DNA of 64,000 nt from Alcanivorax sp. REN37 (lineage in GTDB: Bacteria > Pseudomonadota > Gammaproteobacteria > Pseudomonadales > Alcanivoracaceae): NCBI RefSeq assembly GCF_041102775.1, contig NZ_JBGCUO010000002.1, positions 90,828 to 154,827 of the forward strand, given 5' to 3'. Shown here piece by piece: positions 18,335 through 28,036 of this stretch. The notes beneath the pieces were generated by a model that was given only the letters and a program-made list of their open reading frames with translations, did not search any database and was not told where the DNA came from. Numbering within the stretch: position 1 is the first letter of the stretch; the number at the start of each line of letters is the position of its first letter. The position numbers and the translations under genes are program-made.

Positions 18335-20701
18335 ATGAGGTTATCCATTGGCGCGAAACTGCTGTTGGCAGCGGGTTTTCTGATCTTGGCGGGGTGCGGC
18401 AGTTCGTCGGACTCTGCCCGCCGGCCCCCACCCGCGTTGCAACTGGAGGTGGTGTCTAGCGCACCGGAGTGGGTCAGTGGCGGCGACGTGCGCATCGCCC
18501 TAGAAGGCGATGCGGCGCTGCTCGACCAAGTGAGCTTGAAGCTGAACGGCGAGCAAGCGGTGGCGCGCTGGCAGACCGACAGTGGCGGCCGACGTGAAGG
18601 CCTGGTGGAGGGGCTTGTGATTGGCGACAACCTGCTGCACGTAGAGCACCCTCGCCATGGTGTTTTGGCATCCACAGTATTGGTCAACCACCCGATTACA
18701 GGGCCGATGTTTTCCGGTCCGCAGCAGCAACCGTTTGTGTGCATGACGGTGCATGAGCTGGGCCGCCAACCGCTGGTCGATGAGGGGGTCAGCGAAGGCT
18801 TTCCGGTCGAGGACGAAGCCGGAAATGTGGTCGGCTACAGTCGCAACTGCTCGATCGAGCCGTTCACCGAATATTGGTACCGCACCACCGCTAATAGCTA
18901 TGCCAAGCTGCCGGCCGACGGTTCACGACCGGCTGACTTAGCGACCACCGAGCTGCTCGACGGTACCGTGGTTGATTTTGTAGTGCGGTGGGAGCGCGGC
19001 ACCATCAACCGCTTCATTTACAGCTATGCCATGTTGACCACGCTGGAGCAGGCGCGCGAGCGGCCCGAGGCGTTGGACACTGATCTGTGGAACGGGCGTC
19101 TGCTGTATCGTTTCCAGGGCGGTGTCGGAGTGGGCCACAGCCAAGGCCGCTTGGACTACAACCGCCGTGCTCTACACCCGGAAGTGTTGGGGCTTGGTTA
19201 TGCCATCGCCTACTCCACTGGCAATCGCACTGGCGAACATTACAACCTTGAGCTGGGGGGTGAGACCGCCTTGATGGTGAAGGAGCACTTCATCAAGCGC
19301 TACGGCAAGCCGCTCTACACGGTGGGCTTGGGGGAATCTGGCGGGGGTATTCAGCAATACATTTATGCGCAGAACTTTCCTGGGCTGATTGATGCTGGCG
19401 TGCCGGTTCAGGCGTACACCGACATGGTGACCCAGACTATTCACATTGGTGATTGCGAGTTGCTGGAGCATTACATGGATTACACCGATGCGGACAACAG
19501 CAAGTGGCACCACACACCCAACCGCTCGCTGCTGGTGGGGTTACATGCTACCGACAATGTTCCCGACCCGATGGCCGCGGCCAAACAAATGCTCAATCAG
19601 CTGACCGGCAGCAATTACGGCATTGCGCCGGGTTCCACCGAGTGCATTGAATCCTGGCGCGGGCTGACGCCACTGGCGTTGAACCCGCTGTTTGGCTCGG
19701 TGCGTGAGCAGCAGAAAATGCACCCGCCCGGGATCATGGACAGCGTGCGCTGGGGCCATACGGAAGACTTGATCAATATCTACGGCGTTGACGGCAGTGG
19801 TCATGCGCGTTCGTTGTTCGATAACGTCGGCGTGCAGTATGGCCTGCAATCGTTTCTGGCCGGACACATCACTGCAGACGAGTTCCTAGACCTCAATGCG
19901 CGCGTGGGTGGCTGGAAACACCCTGCAGAAATGGTCCAAGAAGGCTTTCCCTTCATCAACAGCAGCATCAGCTATCTGCAGCAGAATCCGGATGATTTCG
20001 ATCCCTGGAGTCGTCGCAACATGAACTTGAGTGCTGATGGGGGCATTACTCCCGCCCCCCGTACCGAGGGCGACCTGCTTGCCATGAACGCCGCTTATCA
20101 GTCGGGCCAGGTGTTCCGGGGTGAGGCAGAGATTCCGCTGATCGATTGGCGCCCGTATCTGGAAGAGGTGCTCGACATGCACAACGTGCACCAGTCATTT
20201 GCGTTGCGTCAGCGCATGCTCGACGGCGTCGGTCACCATGACAACCAGATCATTTGGTTTACCGATGCGCGCGGTACCGAGGACAACGCGTTTGACCAAA
20301 CGCCGATGGCGTTGGCGGTGATTGACGAGTGGATGGATAACATTCGCCGGCATCCGCAGCGCAGCATCAGTGACAACAAGCCGGCCTCGGCGCAGGACAG
20401 TTGTTTTGACAGCGCTGGCCAGCTGATCGCAGCCGGAGAGCAGGTATGGAATGGCGTGCTCGACAGTCACGAAGAAGGGGCGTGCACCGCGGTATTCCCG
20501 CTGTACACCACTTCGCGCATGGTGGCCGGAGCGCCGATTCAGGGCAATTACTTCAAGTGTGCGTTGAAGCCGGTGGAGGTGGCTTTGGCTGACGGTACCT
20601 ATGGCGATTGGCAGCCTGACGGCGCGCAGATGGCTCGGCTGAAGCAGATCTTTGCCGACGGCGTCTGTGACTACAGCAAGCCGGACCAAGGGCGGCCCTG
20701 A
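18335..20701 (+). CDS. DUF6351-type lipoprotein hydrolase
   Basis: A 788-residue lipoprotein: MRLSIGAKLLLAAGFLILAGC with C21 as the lipid anchor. It has the features I associate with DUF6351 proteins: an Ig-like N-terminal strand region (APEWVSGGDVRIAL), CMTVHELG, conserved DVRWERGTINRFIY-like text, RFQGGVGVGHSQG, then the nucleophile elbow GLGESGGGIQQ with Ser at about 335. It probably hydrolyses an ester or polyester outside the cytoplasm. ATG 18335 is chosen over 18320 because GAGGAGAG lies just ahead and the signal peptide then starts correctly. It is transcribed away from another large lipoprotein of similar style and ends at a strong terminator. Confidence 0.7.
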   Translation: MRLSIGAKLLLAAGFLILAGCGSSSDSARRPPPALQLEVVSSAPEWVSGGDVRIALEGDAALLDQVSLKLNGEQAVARWQTDSGGRREGLVEGLVIGDNLLHVEHPRHGVLASTVLVNHPITGPMFSGPQQQPFVCMTVHELGRQPLVDEGVSEGFPVEDEAGNVVGYSRNCSIEPFTEYWYRTTANSYAKLPADGSRPADLATTELLDGTVVDFVVRWERGTINRFIYSYAMLTTLEQARERPEALDTDLWNGRLLYRFQGGVGVGHSQGRLDYNRRALHPEVLGLGYAIAYSTGNRTGEHYNLELGGETALMVKEHFIKRYGKPLYTVGLGESGGGIQQYIYAQNFPGLIDAGVPVQAYTDMVTQTIHIGDCELLEHYMDYTDADNSKWHHTPNRSLLVGLHATDNVPDPMAAAKQMLNQLTGSNYGIAPGSTECIESWRGLTPLALNPLFGSVREQQKMHPPGIMDSVRWGHTEDLINIYGVDGSGHARSLFDNVGVQYGLQSFLAGHITADEFLDLNARVGGWKHPAEMVQEGFPFINSSISYLQQNPDDFDPWSRRNMNLSADGGITPAPRTEGDLLAMNAAYQSGQVFRGEAEIPLIDWRPYLEEVLDMHNVHQSFALRQRMLDGVGHHDNQIIWFTDARGTEDNAFDQTPMALAVIDEWMDNIRRHPQRSISDNKPASAQDSCFDSAGQLIAAGEQVWNGVLDSHEEGACTAVFPLYTTSRMVAGAPIQGNYFKCALKPVEVALADGTYGDWQPDGAQMARLKQIFADGVCDYSKPDQGRP

Positions 20702-20754
20702 TCGCGGCAGGAGTGGGAGCGCAATCCTGCGCCACCGCCATGAAATCCAGACAC

Positions 20755-20784
20755 AAAAAAGCCCAGACAATGCTGGGCTTTTTT
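20755..20784. terminator. Bidirectional terminator between DUF6351 gene and tRNA-Phe
   Basis: AAAAAAGCCCAG...CTGGGCTTTTTT with a short loop gives T-runs on both strands, so it serves the lipoprotein gene and the reverse-strand tRNA. Confidence 0.9.
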
Positions 20785-20809
20785 GCTGACCGTTGAAGCA
20801 GGTCGTATG

Positions 20810-20885
20810 TGGTGCCCGGAGGCGGAATCGAACCACCGACACGGGGATTTTCAATCCCCTGCTCTACCAACTGAGCTATCCGGGC
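20810..20885 (-). tRNA. tRNA-Phe (GAA)
   Basis: A complete 76-base cloverleaf on the reverse strand: acceptor GCCCGGA pairing TCCGGGC, D-arm GCTC/GAGC, anticodon stem GGGGA/TCCCC with loop TTGAAAA (anticodon GAA), variable loop GTGTC, T-arm GGTGG/CCGCC with TTCGATT, and an encoded 3' ACCA. It is the neighbour of yggX as in Pseudomonas. Confidence 0.98.
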
Positions 20886-20940
20886 GAGAAGAGGGCGCTA
20901 TTAAAGCCGCTCATTGTGCCGTCGTCAAGGCACCCGGCGA

Positions 20941-21213
20941 TCAAGATGAGGGCGGTACGTAACCTTCTGCGCGATCGTAGGGTTCGTTGTTCAGAAAGTG
21001 CTCGCGTTGCACGTCCAGGTAGCTGCGTGTGTTGGGGTCCATCACGTTCAGGTGTTTCTCATTGATCAGCCGGGTCTGCTCGGCCAGCCATTCCTGCCAT
21101 GCTTTTAGCGATACCTCGGCAAACAGTTTTTCTCCCTGCGCACCAGGGAACGGTGGCCGCGGCAGGCCTTCGAGTTGTTGCTGGTATTTGCGGCAGAACA
21201 CGGTACGGCTCAT
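20941..21213 (-). CDS. yggX: Fe(II)-trafficking protein YggX
   Basis: A 90-residue protein starting MSRTVFCRKYQQQLEGL with the single conserved Cys7 and the typical LPRPPFPG, AWQEWLAEQTRLINEKHLN and Y-L-xx-Q-R-E-x-F-L stretches. YggX protects Fe-S clusters from oxidation and limits labile iron. It lies 32 bases downstream of mutY, whose product is itself a 4Fe-4S enzyme; the pairing is widely conserved. Confidence 0.96.
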   Translation of the reverse strand: MSRTVFCRKYQQQLEGLPRPPFPGAQGEKLFAEVSLKAWQEWLAEQTRLINEKHLNVMDPNTRSYLDVQREHFLNNEPYDRAEGYVPPSS

Positions 21214-21245
21214 GGAAACTCCTCGCAGTCAGGGAAGCCGGCGCA

Positions 21246-22316
21246 CTATAGCATGCGTGGCGTGTGCGGCTGGCCGAGGCCTGCCAGCAGTTTCGACATC
21301 GGTGCCGCCAGTCCCAGTGCGCCGGGATCGGTTGGGTCCACCCAGCGGTGATCGGCGCCGGCGTCGAGGTGGCCGGTGACCGGCAGCACCACCGGCGTGA
21401 TGTCGAGATGGAAATGGCTGAAGGTGTGGCGAAAGCCATCCAAAGCGGCGGCGATACCCGGCGTCAGCCCCAGCGAGGTGGCCAATTCAGCGGCCTGTTC
21501 CGGGGTGGCCACTTCCGGGAAACACCAGAGTCCGCCCCAGATGCCGGACGGTGGTCGCTGCACCAACAGCACCTGTTGTTGCTGTTGCAGCATCACGAGT
21601 GTGGTCTGGCGCACTGGCAGTGTTTTGCGCGGTTTCGGCGTCGGGTACTGTTCTGGCCGGCCACCGGCGTGGGCGCGGCAATGCGCCACCACCGGGCAGC
21701 GTGGGCAATCCGGACGCCGGCTGGTGCACAGCGTGGCGCCCAGATCCATCATCACTTGGGTGTAAGCGCCGACCCGCTCGCTCGGTGTCAGCAGCTCAGC
21801 GACTTGCCATAGCTGCTGTTCCACCGCGCGCGTACCGGGCCAGCCGTCTATGGCGCACAGCCGGGTGAGCACCCGTTTGACGTTGCCATCTAGGATCGGC
21901 GCACGAACGCCCATCGATAGGCTGACAATGGCACCGGCGGTGGAGCGGCCGATGCCGGACAGCTGCATCAAGCCTTCCACCGTGTCGGGAAACTCGCCGC
22001 CGAACTCGGTCACCACTTGCTGGGCCGCTCGGTGCAGGTTGCGAGCGCGGGCGTAATAGCCGAGCCCGGTCCACAGGTGCAGCACCTCGTCCAGCGGCGC
22101 CGCCGCCAGCGATTGCACCTCTGGGAAGCGCGCCATGAAACGTTCGAAATAGGGAATGACGGTGGCTACCTGGGTCTGCTGGAGCATGATCTCCGAAATC
22201 CAGACCCGGTAGGGCGTCACCGCCTGTTGCCACGGCAGCTCGGTGCGGCCGTGCTGGTCATACCAATCCAGCACGGCGCGTTGGAAGCTGGCCGGTGCCA
22301 GCGGCAACAGGGTCAT
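21246..22316 (-). CDS. mutY: A/G-specific adenine DNA glycosylase MutY
   Basis: A 356-residue base-excision-repair enzyme that removes adenine mispaired with 8-oxoguanine. Catalytic E42 is in [15 protein letters not shown], and the HhH-GPD motif ([14 protein letters not shown] ... [10 protein letters not shown]) holds catalytic D143. The 4Fe-4S cluster ligands are C197, C204, C207 and C213 (Cx6Cx2Cx5C). The C-terminal third is the Nudix-like 8-oxoG recognition domain. Its ATG overlaps the asmA stop by 4 bases (ATGA), so it is translationally coupled to asmA, with yggX next. Confidence 0.97.
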   Translation of the reverse strand: MTLLPLAPASFQRAVLDWYDQHGRTELPWQQAVTPYRVWISEIMLQQTQVATVIPYFERFMARFPEVQSLAAAPLDEVLHLWTGLGYYARARNLHRAAQQVVTEFGGEFPDTVEGLMQLSGIGRSTAGAIVSLSMGVRAPILDGNVKRVLTRLCAIDGWPGTRAVEQQLWQVAELLTPSERVGAYTQVMMDLGATLCTSRRPDCPRCPVVAHCRAHAGGRPEQYPTPKPRKTLPVRQTTLVMLQQQQQVLLVQRPPSGIWGGLWCFPEVATPEQAAELATSLGLTPGIAAALDGFRHTFSHFHLDITPVVLPVTGHLDAGADHRWVDPTDPGALGLAAPMSKLLAGLGQPHTPRML

Positions 22317-24547
22317 CGGCGCAGCAGGCCTTCCAGAGCGCCGCGTGCCTTGTCGCGGATCTGCTCCTCGGCTTTTTCTTTCTCTTCATCGAGGCGTTCT
22401 TGGACGCGGGCTTTCTCCTCGTCCAGACGCTCCTGCACCTGCTCGCGATCCAACGGGATGTCGACGCCGAGTTTGTCCTGGGCGAGCCGGGCCACCAGTT
22501 CTTTACCGGCATCCTGGAAAGCGTCGGCACGCGGCAGGCACCAGCGCGCCGGGCTGCCGGCAAGGTTGCCGGAGCAGTGCAGCGGCCAAGCGCGCTCGGC
22601 AATGCGCGGGTCGCTGCTCAGGCCCGGTGCTTTCATCGACAGGTTCAGGTCGAAGTCGCTGCTGAGCAGGTTGAGCGAGCCTTTGCCGTCGATGGAGGCG
22701 CCACGGTCGAGCTTGGCGGCGAAGCTGTCGAGGTGGGCGACGGTGTTTTCCAGCCGTGCCACGGTGCGCAGATCAAGGATCTTAGTGTCTTCGCTCAGTT
22801 CGCGCGGCAGTCGGCCGCTTTCCAGGTTCGGCACCAGCGCGGCCAGCGGTTGGAACTTGCCGAGCATGTCGTTGAGGCCGCCGATCAGCTCGTTATGCAA
22901 GTTGAGGCCGCGCACGATGCCGTCCAGCAGGCCGAAGTCGATCTTGCCTTTGGCGTTCTCGAACAGCGCTTTTTCACTGTTGCCGCGCGAGTTCATGGAC
23001 AACGACAGGTTGGTAACGCCGGTGAACAGATCGCGGTTGAGCGCCGCTTTCACTAGCGGTTGCAGCTGCACGTTGCGCACGTTGGCATCCAGTTGCAGGG
23101 TCGGATTGGCGCTGCGGGCGTCGAGCTGAGCCTTGGCATCAAAGCCGCCATCGAGCGTCTTGCCGTCGGCACGGGTCAGGCGCAGCAGACCGTCGCGCGC
23201 GGACAGACCGAGGTGGATGTCATTGAACGCCAAGCCCTCGAGGGTGGCTTGGCCGATGGTAAAGGTGCCGTCCACGTTCAGTTCGCGCAGGTCGTCCAGC
23301 GGCAGCAGCGGCTCTTCGGACAGCACCAGCGGTGCGGCAGTGCTGTCGCTGTCGGCGGCGGCAGTGTCGGTGTTGGTGTCCTCGGCCGGCGGCAGGTAAT
23401 GGTCCAGCGCGATGCGGTCCAGCGCCAGATTGAACACCAGCGCCAGGCTGTCGAGATCGGCCACGCCGGCCTTGCCGGAAACGGTGCTGTCATCGAAGGT
23501 CAGCGTCATCGGGTCCAGCATCAAGCTATTGGCCGGGCCGTTAAGGGTGCCGCTGAAGGCGACTTTCGACAGCGCATCTTTGCGCGCCATGTCCAGCGTG
23601 GCTTCACCCAGTGCTTGCAGCACCTTGTTGGCGTCAAACGGCGCGGTGTCGAGCTGGCCGGCAAAGCGCATCTTGTCGGACAGGCCGGTGAGGGTGATGC
23701 CGCCTTGGGTGCGGGTGCCGAGCGCTTCCAGCACCAAGTCGGTGACGGTCACTTGATCGTTGCCGAGGTCGGCGTCGACGGCGCCGCTTACGCTGACATC
23801 CAGCGGCTTGGCGGTGACACCCGCTACGCGGGTGCGCAGTTTCAGGTTGCTGGCGCGATAGCGCTCGGCTTCCAGATCCAGCTGCACGGTGGTGGCCAGG
23901 TCCAGATCAATGCGCATGTCAGCTTGGTCTTGGTAGCGCAGCGAGGCGGTGACCGGGAAGGCGCCATCCAGACTCACGTCTTCGGCAGCCACATTCAGAT
24001 GCTCGACGGTGATGTCAGTGCCGTCGACGGTGTTGCGGTAGCGCAGCCGGCTGTCGCTCAGCGTGACCGACGGAATCGTGAGCGGAATATCGAGCGCGCT
24101 GCCGCTGTCATCGGCCGCAGGCTCTGCTTCGGTAGCCGGAGTCGCATCGCCGCTGGCGCCGATGCGTTCCCAGTTGCCGCCGTTGGCGCCCTCCACCAAG
24201 TCGATGGTCACGCCGGACAGGGTGATGGCGTCCATTTCCACGCGGCCGCGCAGCAGCGGCAGGATCGCTACCCCCAGTTTGGCGTCGTCCAGCGCGGCAA
24301 ACAGCTCGCTGTCGTCGGCGATGCGTGCCTCAGTGCGGCCGATGGAGACGCCCAGCGAGGGCCACAGAGTCCAGCCCAAATCGCCTTGGATATCCAGGTT
24401 TAGGTCCGCGTGCTCACGGGCCAGTGCGGTGATCTGGGGCTTGAAGTCATTGGGGTCGATCACCCGGGTGATGACGAACAGGGCGATGCCGACCACCACC
24501 ACCAGGGCGATGAGGATGTACAGCAGAATGCGGGCAAAACGGGCCAT
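22313..24547 (-). CDS. asmA: AsmA-family envelope protein
   Basis: A 744-residue protein with one N-terminal transmembrane segment (residues about 6-28, [25 protein letters not shown]) and a large periplasmic part in the AsmA pattern: [32 protein letters not shown] near the N-terminus and repeated long-beta segments ([23 protein letters not shown]). The C-terminus after about residue 690 is a charged helical tail ([20 protein letters not shown]). AsmA-like proteins are thought to bridge the envelope and carry phospholipids toward the outer membrane. It is first in an asmA-mutY-yggX operon. Confidence 0.92.
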   Translation of the reverse strand: MARFARILLYILIALVVVVGIALFVITRVIDPNDFKPQITALAREHADLNLDIQGDLGWTLWPSLGVSIGRTEARIADDSELFAALDDAKLGVAILPLLRGRVEMDAITLSGVTIDLVEGANGGNWERIGASGDATPATEAEPAADDSGSALDIPLTIPSVTLSDSRLRYRNTVDGTDITVEHLNVAAEDVSLDGAFPVTASLRYQDQADMRIDLDLATTVQLDLEAERYRASNLKLRTRVAGVTAKPLDVSVSGAVDADLGNDQVTVTDLVLEALGTRTQGGITLTGLSDKMRFAGQLDTAPFDANKVLQALGEATLDMARKDALSKVAFSGTLNGPANSLMLDPMTLTFDDSTVSGKAGVADLDSLALVFNLALDRIALDHYLPPAEDTNTDTAAADSDSTAAPLVLSEEPLLPLDDLRELNVDGTFTIGQATLEGLAFNDIHLGLSARDGLLRLTRADGKTLDGGFDAKAQLDARSANPTLQLDANVRNVQLQPLVKAALNRDLFTGVTNLSLSMNSRGNSEKALFENAKGKIDFGLLDGIVRGLNLHNELIGGLNDMLGKFQPLAALVPNLESGRLPRELSEDTKILDLRTVARLENTVAHLDSFAAKLDRGASIDGKGSLNLLSSDFDLNLSMKAPGLSSDPRIAERAWPLHCSGNLAGSPARWCLPRADAFQDAGKELVARLAQDKLGVDIPLDREQVQERLDEEKARVQERLDEEKEKAEEQIRDKARGALEGLLRR

Positions 24548-24584
24548 GAGGGCACTCCTTGCGCGGGGGAATGAGACGCAGCGC

Positions 24585-24590
24585 AGTATA
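24585..24590 (-). promoter_or_regulatory. -10 box of the asmA-mutY-yggX operon
   Basis: The reverse strand reads GCGCTGTTATACTGCGCTG about 40 bases before the asmA start; it is nearly identical to the argH element. Confidence 0.55.
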
Positions 24591-24648
24591 ACAGCGCTGA
24601 CGCACCGTCGAGGTGATCGACTGTTGACTGTGGCTCAGCCGGGAAGGT

Positions 24649-24981
24649 TCAGACCAGTCCGGCCCGCGCGGCGACACCGGTCAGGCTGTCCGGCCACGCC
24701 AGATCCGGCAGCAAACCGGCGGCGCCGGCCAGCAGCGTGCTGCCGACACTGCGACCACGGTTAGCCGGATGCACCGCCAGCGCTGTCACCTGCCAGCCGT
24801 CGCCGGCCGCTTCGGCCACCAAAATGGCGATCGGGCGGGCGTTGAAATGCCCTTCGATGATGCGGCGTCCGGGCTGGTCCTGGCGCAGGCTTTGCAGCAG
24901 TTCGGGCTGGTCGGCAAGCACCCGCGCGAAGTAGTCAGCGCTGTCCGGGGTGAAGGAATGTTCGCGGGCAATCAGAGGCAT
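24649..24981 (-). CDS. Small GNAT-fold protein, possibly PanZ-like
   Basis: A 110-residue protein with a compact GNAT core: a middle GRRIIEGHFNARPIAILVAEA strand pair and the acetyl-CoA-binding loop VTALAVHPANRGRSVGSTLLAGA (motif A, R-G-x-x-V-G) near residues 66-88. It is short for an acetyltransferase. Size and layout resemble the PanZ/PanM family, which binds acetyl-CoA and controls aspartate decarboxylase in pantothenate synthesis, but panD is not nearby and the match is weak. It is divergent from hisB. Confidence 0.6.
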   Translation of the reverse strand: MPLIAREHSFTPDSADYFARVLADQPELLQSLRQDQPGRRIIEGHFNARPIAILVAEAAGDGWQVTALAVHPANRGRSVGSTLLAGAAGLLPDLAWPDSLTGVAARAGLV

Positions 24982-25016
24982 AGGCTGGGTCGCTGGTTCG
25001 TCGGGCGGGGGGGCCG

Positions 25017-25022
25017 TATAAT
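25017..25022 (+). promoter_or_regulatory. -10 box of the hisB operon promoter
   Basis: A perfect TATAAT (GCCGTATAATAGCCCGCC) ends 26 bases before the hisB ATG. The -35 region is not clear; an unusual GGGCGGGGGGG run fills the spacer. Confidence 0.6.
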
Positions 25023-25048
25023 AGCCCGCCGATCAATGGAGGTCATTC

Positions 25049-25663
25049 ATGACTCAGCGCACTGCCAGCGTCACCCGTAATACGCTGGAAACCCGTATTC
25101 AGGTTTCCCTGAATCTCGATGGCACCGGCAAGGGCGTGTTCAACACCGGAGTTCCCTTCCTTGACCACATGCTCGATCAGATTTCCCGTCACGGGCTGAT
25201 CGATCTGGACGTGCGCGCCGAAGGCGACCTGCACATCGACGCTCACCACACCGTGGAAGACGTCGGCATCACCGTGGGCCAGGCACTGGCCCAGGCGATT
25301 GGCGACAAGAAAGGCATCTACCGTTACGGCCACAGCTATGTGCCGTTGGACGAAGCCCTCAGCCGCGTGGTGGTGGACCTGTCCGGCCGCCCGGGCCTGC
25401 ACATGAACGTGGAATTCACCCGCGCCCGCATTGGTGATTTCGACGTGGACCTGTTCCAGGAGTTCTTCCAGGGGCTGGTGAACCACGCGATGATCACCCT
25501 GCACATCGACAACCTGCGCGGCTTCAACGCCCACCACCAGGCGGAAACAGTGTTCAAGGCGTTTGGCCGGGCACTGCGCATGGCGGTGGCCCGCGATGAG
25601 CGCATGGCGGACATGACACCGTCCACCAAGGGTACGCTCACCGAAAACACCCCTCAGGGTTGA
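25049..25663 (+). CDS. hisB: Imidazoleglycerol-phosphate dehydratase
   Basis: A 204-residue monofunctional enzyme of histidine synthesis (IGP to imidazoleacetol phosphate). Metal-binding motifs are complete: [50 protein letters not shown] and [21 protein letters not shown]. It is not fused to the histidinol phosphatase as in enterics. GGAGG lies just ahead of the ATG. It is first in the hisB-hisH-hisA-hisF cluster; hisH starts 6 bases after its stop. Confidence 0.97.
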   Translation: MTQRTASVTRNTLETRIQVSLNLDGTGKGVFNTGVPFLDHMLDQISRHGLIDLDVRAEGDLHIDAHHTVEDVGITVGQALAQAIGDKKGIYRYGHSYVPLDEALSRVVVDLSGRPGLHMNVEFTRARIGDFDVDLFQEFFQGLVNHAMITLHIDNLRGFNAHHQAETVFKAFGRALRMAVARDERMADMTPSTKGTLTENTPQG

Positions 25664-25669
25664 TTGCCA

Positions 25670-26302
25670 ATGGCCGAATCTGTCGTTCTGATTGATTACG
25701 GCATGGGCAACCTGCACTCCGCCGCCAAGGCGTTGGAGCAGGCCTCCCCGTCCCACCGCGTGCGTGTCAGCAGTGATGCGCAAGTGGTGGCGGCGGCGGA
25801 CCGGGTGGTGTTCCCCGGCGTCGGCGCCATGCGCGACTGCATGGGAGCGCTGCGCGAGCGCGGTCTTGATCAAGCGATCCTGTCCGTGGTGGCCGCCGGC
25901 CGGCCGTTGCTGGGTATCTGCATCGGCATGCAGGCGCTGACCCGCCACAGTGCTGAAAACGGCGGTGTGGACTGCTTGGCGGTGTTGGACGGCAGCGTCA
26001 CTCGCTTCCCCGACCACGCCGGCAAACAGCGTTTGAAGGTGCCGCACATGGGCTGGAGCCCGGTGCTGCAACAACCGCATCCGCTGTGGCAGGGCATCGC
26101 CGACCAATCGCGGTTCTATTTTGTGCATTCCTACTGCGCCGCCGACCTGTCGGCGACGCAGACCGTGGGCAGTTGCGATTACGGCGTACCTTTTGCCGCC
26201 GCCGCTGCCCGCGACAACGTGTTCGCGGTGCAATTCCACCCGGAAAAAAGCGCCGCTGACGGCCTCACACTGCTGGCCAACTTCCTGCGCTGGCAGCCCT
26301 GA
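25670..26302 (+). CDS. hisH: Imidazole glycerol phosphate synthase, glutamine amidotransferase subunit
   Basis: A 210-residue class-I amidotransferase that delivers ammonia to HisF. It opens [14 protein letters not shown]. The nucleophile is C84 in [10 protein letters not shown], and H190 with E192 (VQFHPEKSA) complete the triad. ATG 25670 is preferred to the TTG at 25664, which touches the hisB stop. Confidence 0.96.
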   Translation: MAESVVLIDYGMGNLHSAAKALEQASPSHRVRVSSDAQVVAAADRVVFPGVGAMRDCMGALRERGLDQAILSVVAAGRPLLGICIGMQALTRHSAENGGVDCLAVLDGSVTRFPDHAGKQRLKVPHMGWSPVLQQPHPLWQGIADQSRFYFVHSYCAADLSATQTVGSCDYGVPFAAAAARDNVFAVQFHPEKSAADGLTLLANFLRWQP

Positions 26303-26343
26303 CGAGTTGGCGCTGCGGCGCCGCTTTGCGAAGAGACATGACT

Positions 26344-27087
26344 ATGGAACTGATCCCCGCCATCGATCTGAAAGACGGCAAGTGTGTGCGCCTGCGCCAA
26401 GGCCGCATGGACGATGACACCGTGTTCTCCGATGACCCGGTGGCGGTGGCCAGCGACTGGGTGGCCAAAGGCGCCCGCCGCCTGCACTTGGTGGACCTGA
26501 ACGGCGCCTTTGCCGGCGAGCCGGTGAACGGTGAAATCGTCAAGGCGATTGCTGCCCGCCACCCGGAGCTGCCGATCCAGATCGGCGGCGGCATCCGCAC
26601 CCCGGAAATCATCGAAGCCTATCTGGCTGCCGGCGTGCAGTGGGTGATCATCGGCACCAAGGCGGTGACCGATCCGGATTTCGTCACCGAGATGTGCAAG
26701 CGCTTCCCCGGCCACATCATCGTCGGCCTCGATGCCATCAACGGCAAAGTGGCCACCGACGGCTGGGCCAATGTCACTGACGTGGACGTGATCGAGCTGG
26801 CCAAGCGCTTTGAGCACGACGGCGTGTCCGCCATCGTTTACACCGACATCGCCCGTGATGGCATGCTGCAGGGCGTTAACGTGGACGCCACCGAGCGGCT
26901 GGCGCAGTCGATGTCGATTCCGGTGATTGCCTCCGGTGGCATCACTAACCTCGACGACGTGCGCAACCTGTGCGCAGTGGCGGCGTCTGGCATCAGCGGC
27001 GCTATCACCGGCCGGGCAATCTACGAAGGTACGCTCGACTTTGCTGCCGGCCAGATGCTGGCAGACCAGCTCAGCGACCGTGCCTGA
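26344..27087 (+). CDS. hisA: ProFAR isomerase HisA
   Basis: A 247-residue TIM-barrel isomerase of histidine synthesis. Catalytic D8 is in [15 protein letters not shown]; the phosphate-binding repeats IQIGGGIRT and [13 protein letters not shown] and the middle [15 protein letters not shown] with second catalytic Asp are all present. ATG 26344 suits the AAGAGA site at 26331-26336 better than ATG 26338, which would lie only one base after it. Confidence 0.96.
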   Translation: MELIPAIDLKDGKCVRLRQGRMDDDTVFSDDPVAVASDWVAKGARRLHLVDLNGAFAGEPVNGEIVKAIAARHPELPIQIGGGIRTPEIIEAYLAAGVQWVIIGTKAVTDPDFVTEMCKRFPGHIIVGLDAINGKVATDGWANVTDVDVIELAKRFEHDGVSAIVYTDIARDGMLQGVNVDATERLAQSMSIPVIASGGITNLDDVRNLCAVAASGISGAITGRAIYEGTLDFAAGQMLADQLSDRA

Positions 27088-27181
27088 GCCAGCTGGCGAT
27101 GACGGCGCGCTTCGGTGCGCCGCCATCGCTCTGTTACACTGCGCGGCTTCTTCTTTCCTCAGACACATTCGGTGGTATCCC

Positions 27182-27955
27182 ATGGGATTGGCCAAACGCA
27201 TCATCCCCTGCCTGGACGTTGAACAGGGGCGCGTCGTCAAAGGCGTCAAATTTGTTGAGATCCGCGACGCCGGTGACCCGGTGGAAATCGCCCGCCGCTA
27301 CAACGAGGCGGGTGCCGACGAACTGACCTTCCTCGATATCAGTGCCACCGTCGAAGGCCGTGCCACCATGCTCAACACGGTGGAGCGCATCGCCGCGGAG
27401 GTGTTCATTCCGCTCACCGTGGGCGGTGGTGTGAGCACGCTGGACGACATCCGCAACCTGCTCAATGCCGGTGCCGACAAAGTCAGCATCAACTCGGCCG
27501 CGGTGGCGCGTCCGGAGTTCGTGCGCGAAGCCGCCGAGCGGTTTGGCTCGCAGTGCATCGTGGCCGCCATCGACGCCAAGAAAGTCAGCGCCGAGAGCCA
27601 GCCCAACCGTTGGGAGATCTTCACCCACGGCGGCCGTAAGGCGACCGGACTGGACGCCATTGAGTGGGCTCGGCTGATGGCTGAGTACGGTGCTGGCGAA
27701 ATGCTGCTGACCAGCATGGACCGCGACGGCACCAAAAACGGTTTCGACATCGCGCTCACCCGTGCCATCAGCGATGCGGTGCCGGTGCCGGTGATCGCGT
27801 CCGGCGGCGTTGGCAACTTGCAGCATCTGGTGGATGGCATCCTGCAGGGCGGTGCCGATGCGGTGTTGGCGGCAAGTATTTTCCATTTCGGCGAGTTCAG
27901 CATCCGCGAGGCCAAGGAATACCTGGCTGCCGCGGGCATTGAAGTGCGCCTGTAA
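27182..27955 (+). CDS. hisF: Imidazole glycerol phosphate synthase, cyclase subunit
   Basis: A 257-residue TIM-barrel cyclase working with His[25 protein letters not shown] places catalytic D12; AAIDAKKVS carries the second aspartate; phosphate sites [11 protein letters not shown] and [13 protein letters not shown] are intact. The 94-base gap after hisA is larger than others in the cluster and holds a TTACACTGCGC element (27134-27144) like the -10 boxes elsewhere in the window, so hisF may have an extra promoter. Confidence 0.97.
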   Translation: MGLAKRIIPCLDVEQGRVVKGVKFVEIRDAGDPVEIARRYNEAGADELTFLDISATVEGRATMLNTVERIAAEVFIPLTVGGGVSTLDDIRNLLNAGADKVSINSAAVARPEFVREAAERFGSQCIVAAIDAKKVSAESQPNRWEIFTHGGRKATGLDAIEWARLMAEYGAGEMLLTSMDRDGTKNGFDIALTRAISDAVPVPVIASGGVGNLQHLVDGILQGGADAVLAASIFHFGEFSIREAKEYLAAAGIEVRL

Positions 27956-27963
27956 CGCGGACG

Positions 27964-27984
27964 GCGGGGGCATGGAGCCCCCGC
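27964..27984 (+). terminator. Possible hairpin after hisF
   Basis: GCGGGGGC / GCCCCCGC stem with a 5-base loop 9 bases after the hisF stop; there is no T-run, so termination is uncertain. Confidence 0.4.
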
Positions 27985-28036
27985 TCTGGCTCAGCTACTC
28001 TCTGTTGGCATAACAACAACAGAAGGAAGCTGCTGC

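Noticed and set aside
20810..20885. tRNA-Phe as an attachment site for an integrated island covering 9741-20701
   Set aside because: No repeated tRNA 3' end and no integrase are present, and the tRNA-Phe-yggX-mutY order is part of the conserved backbone.
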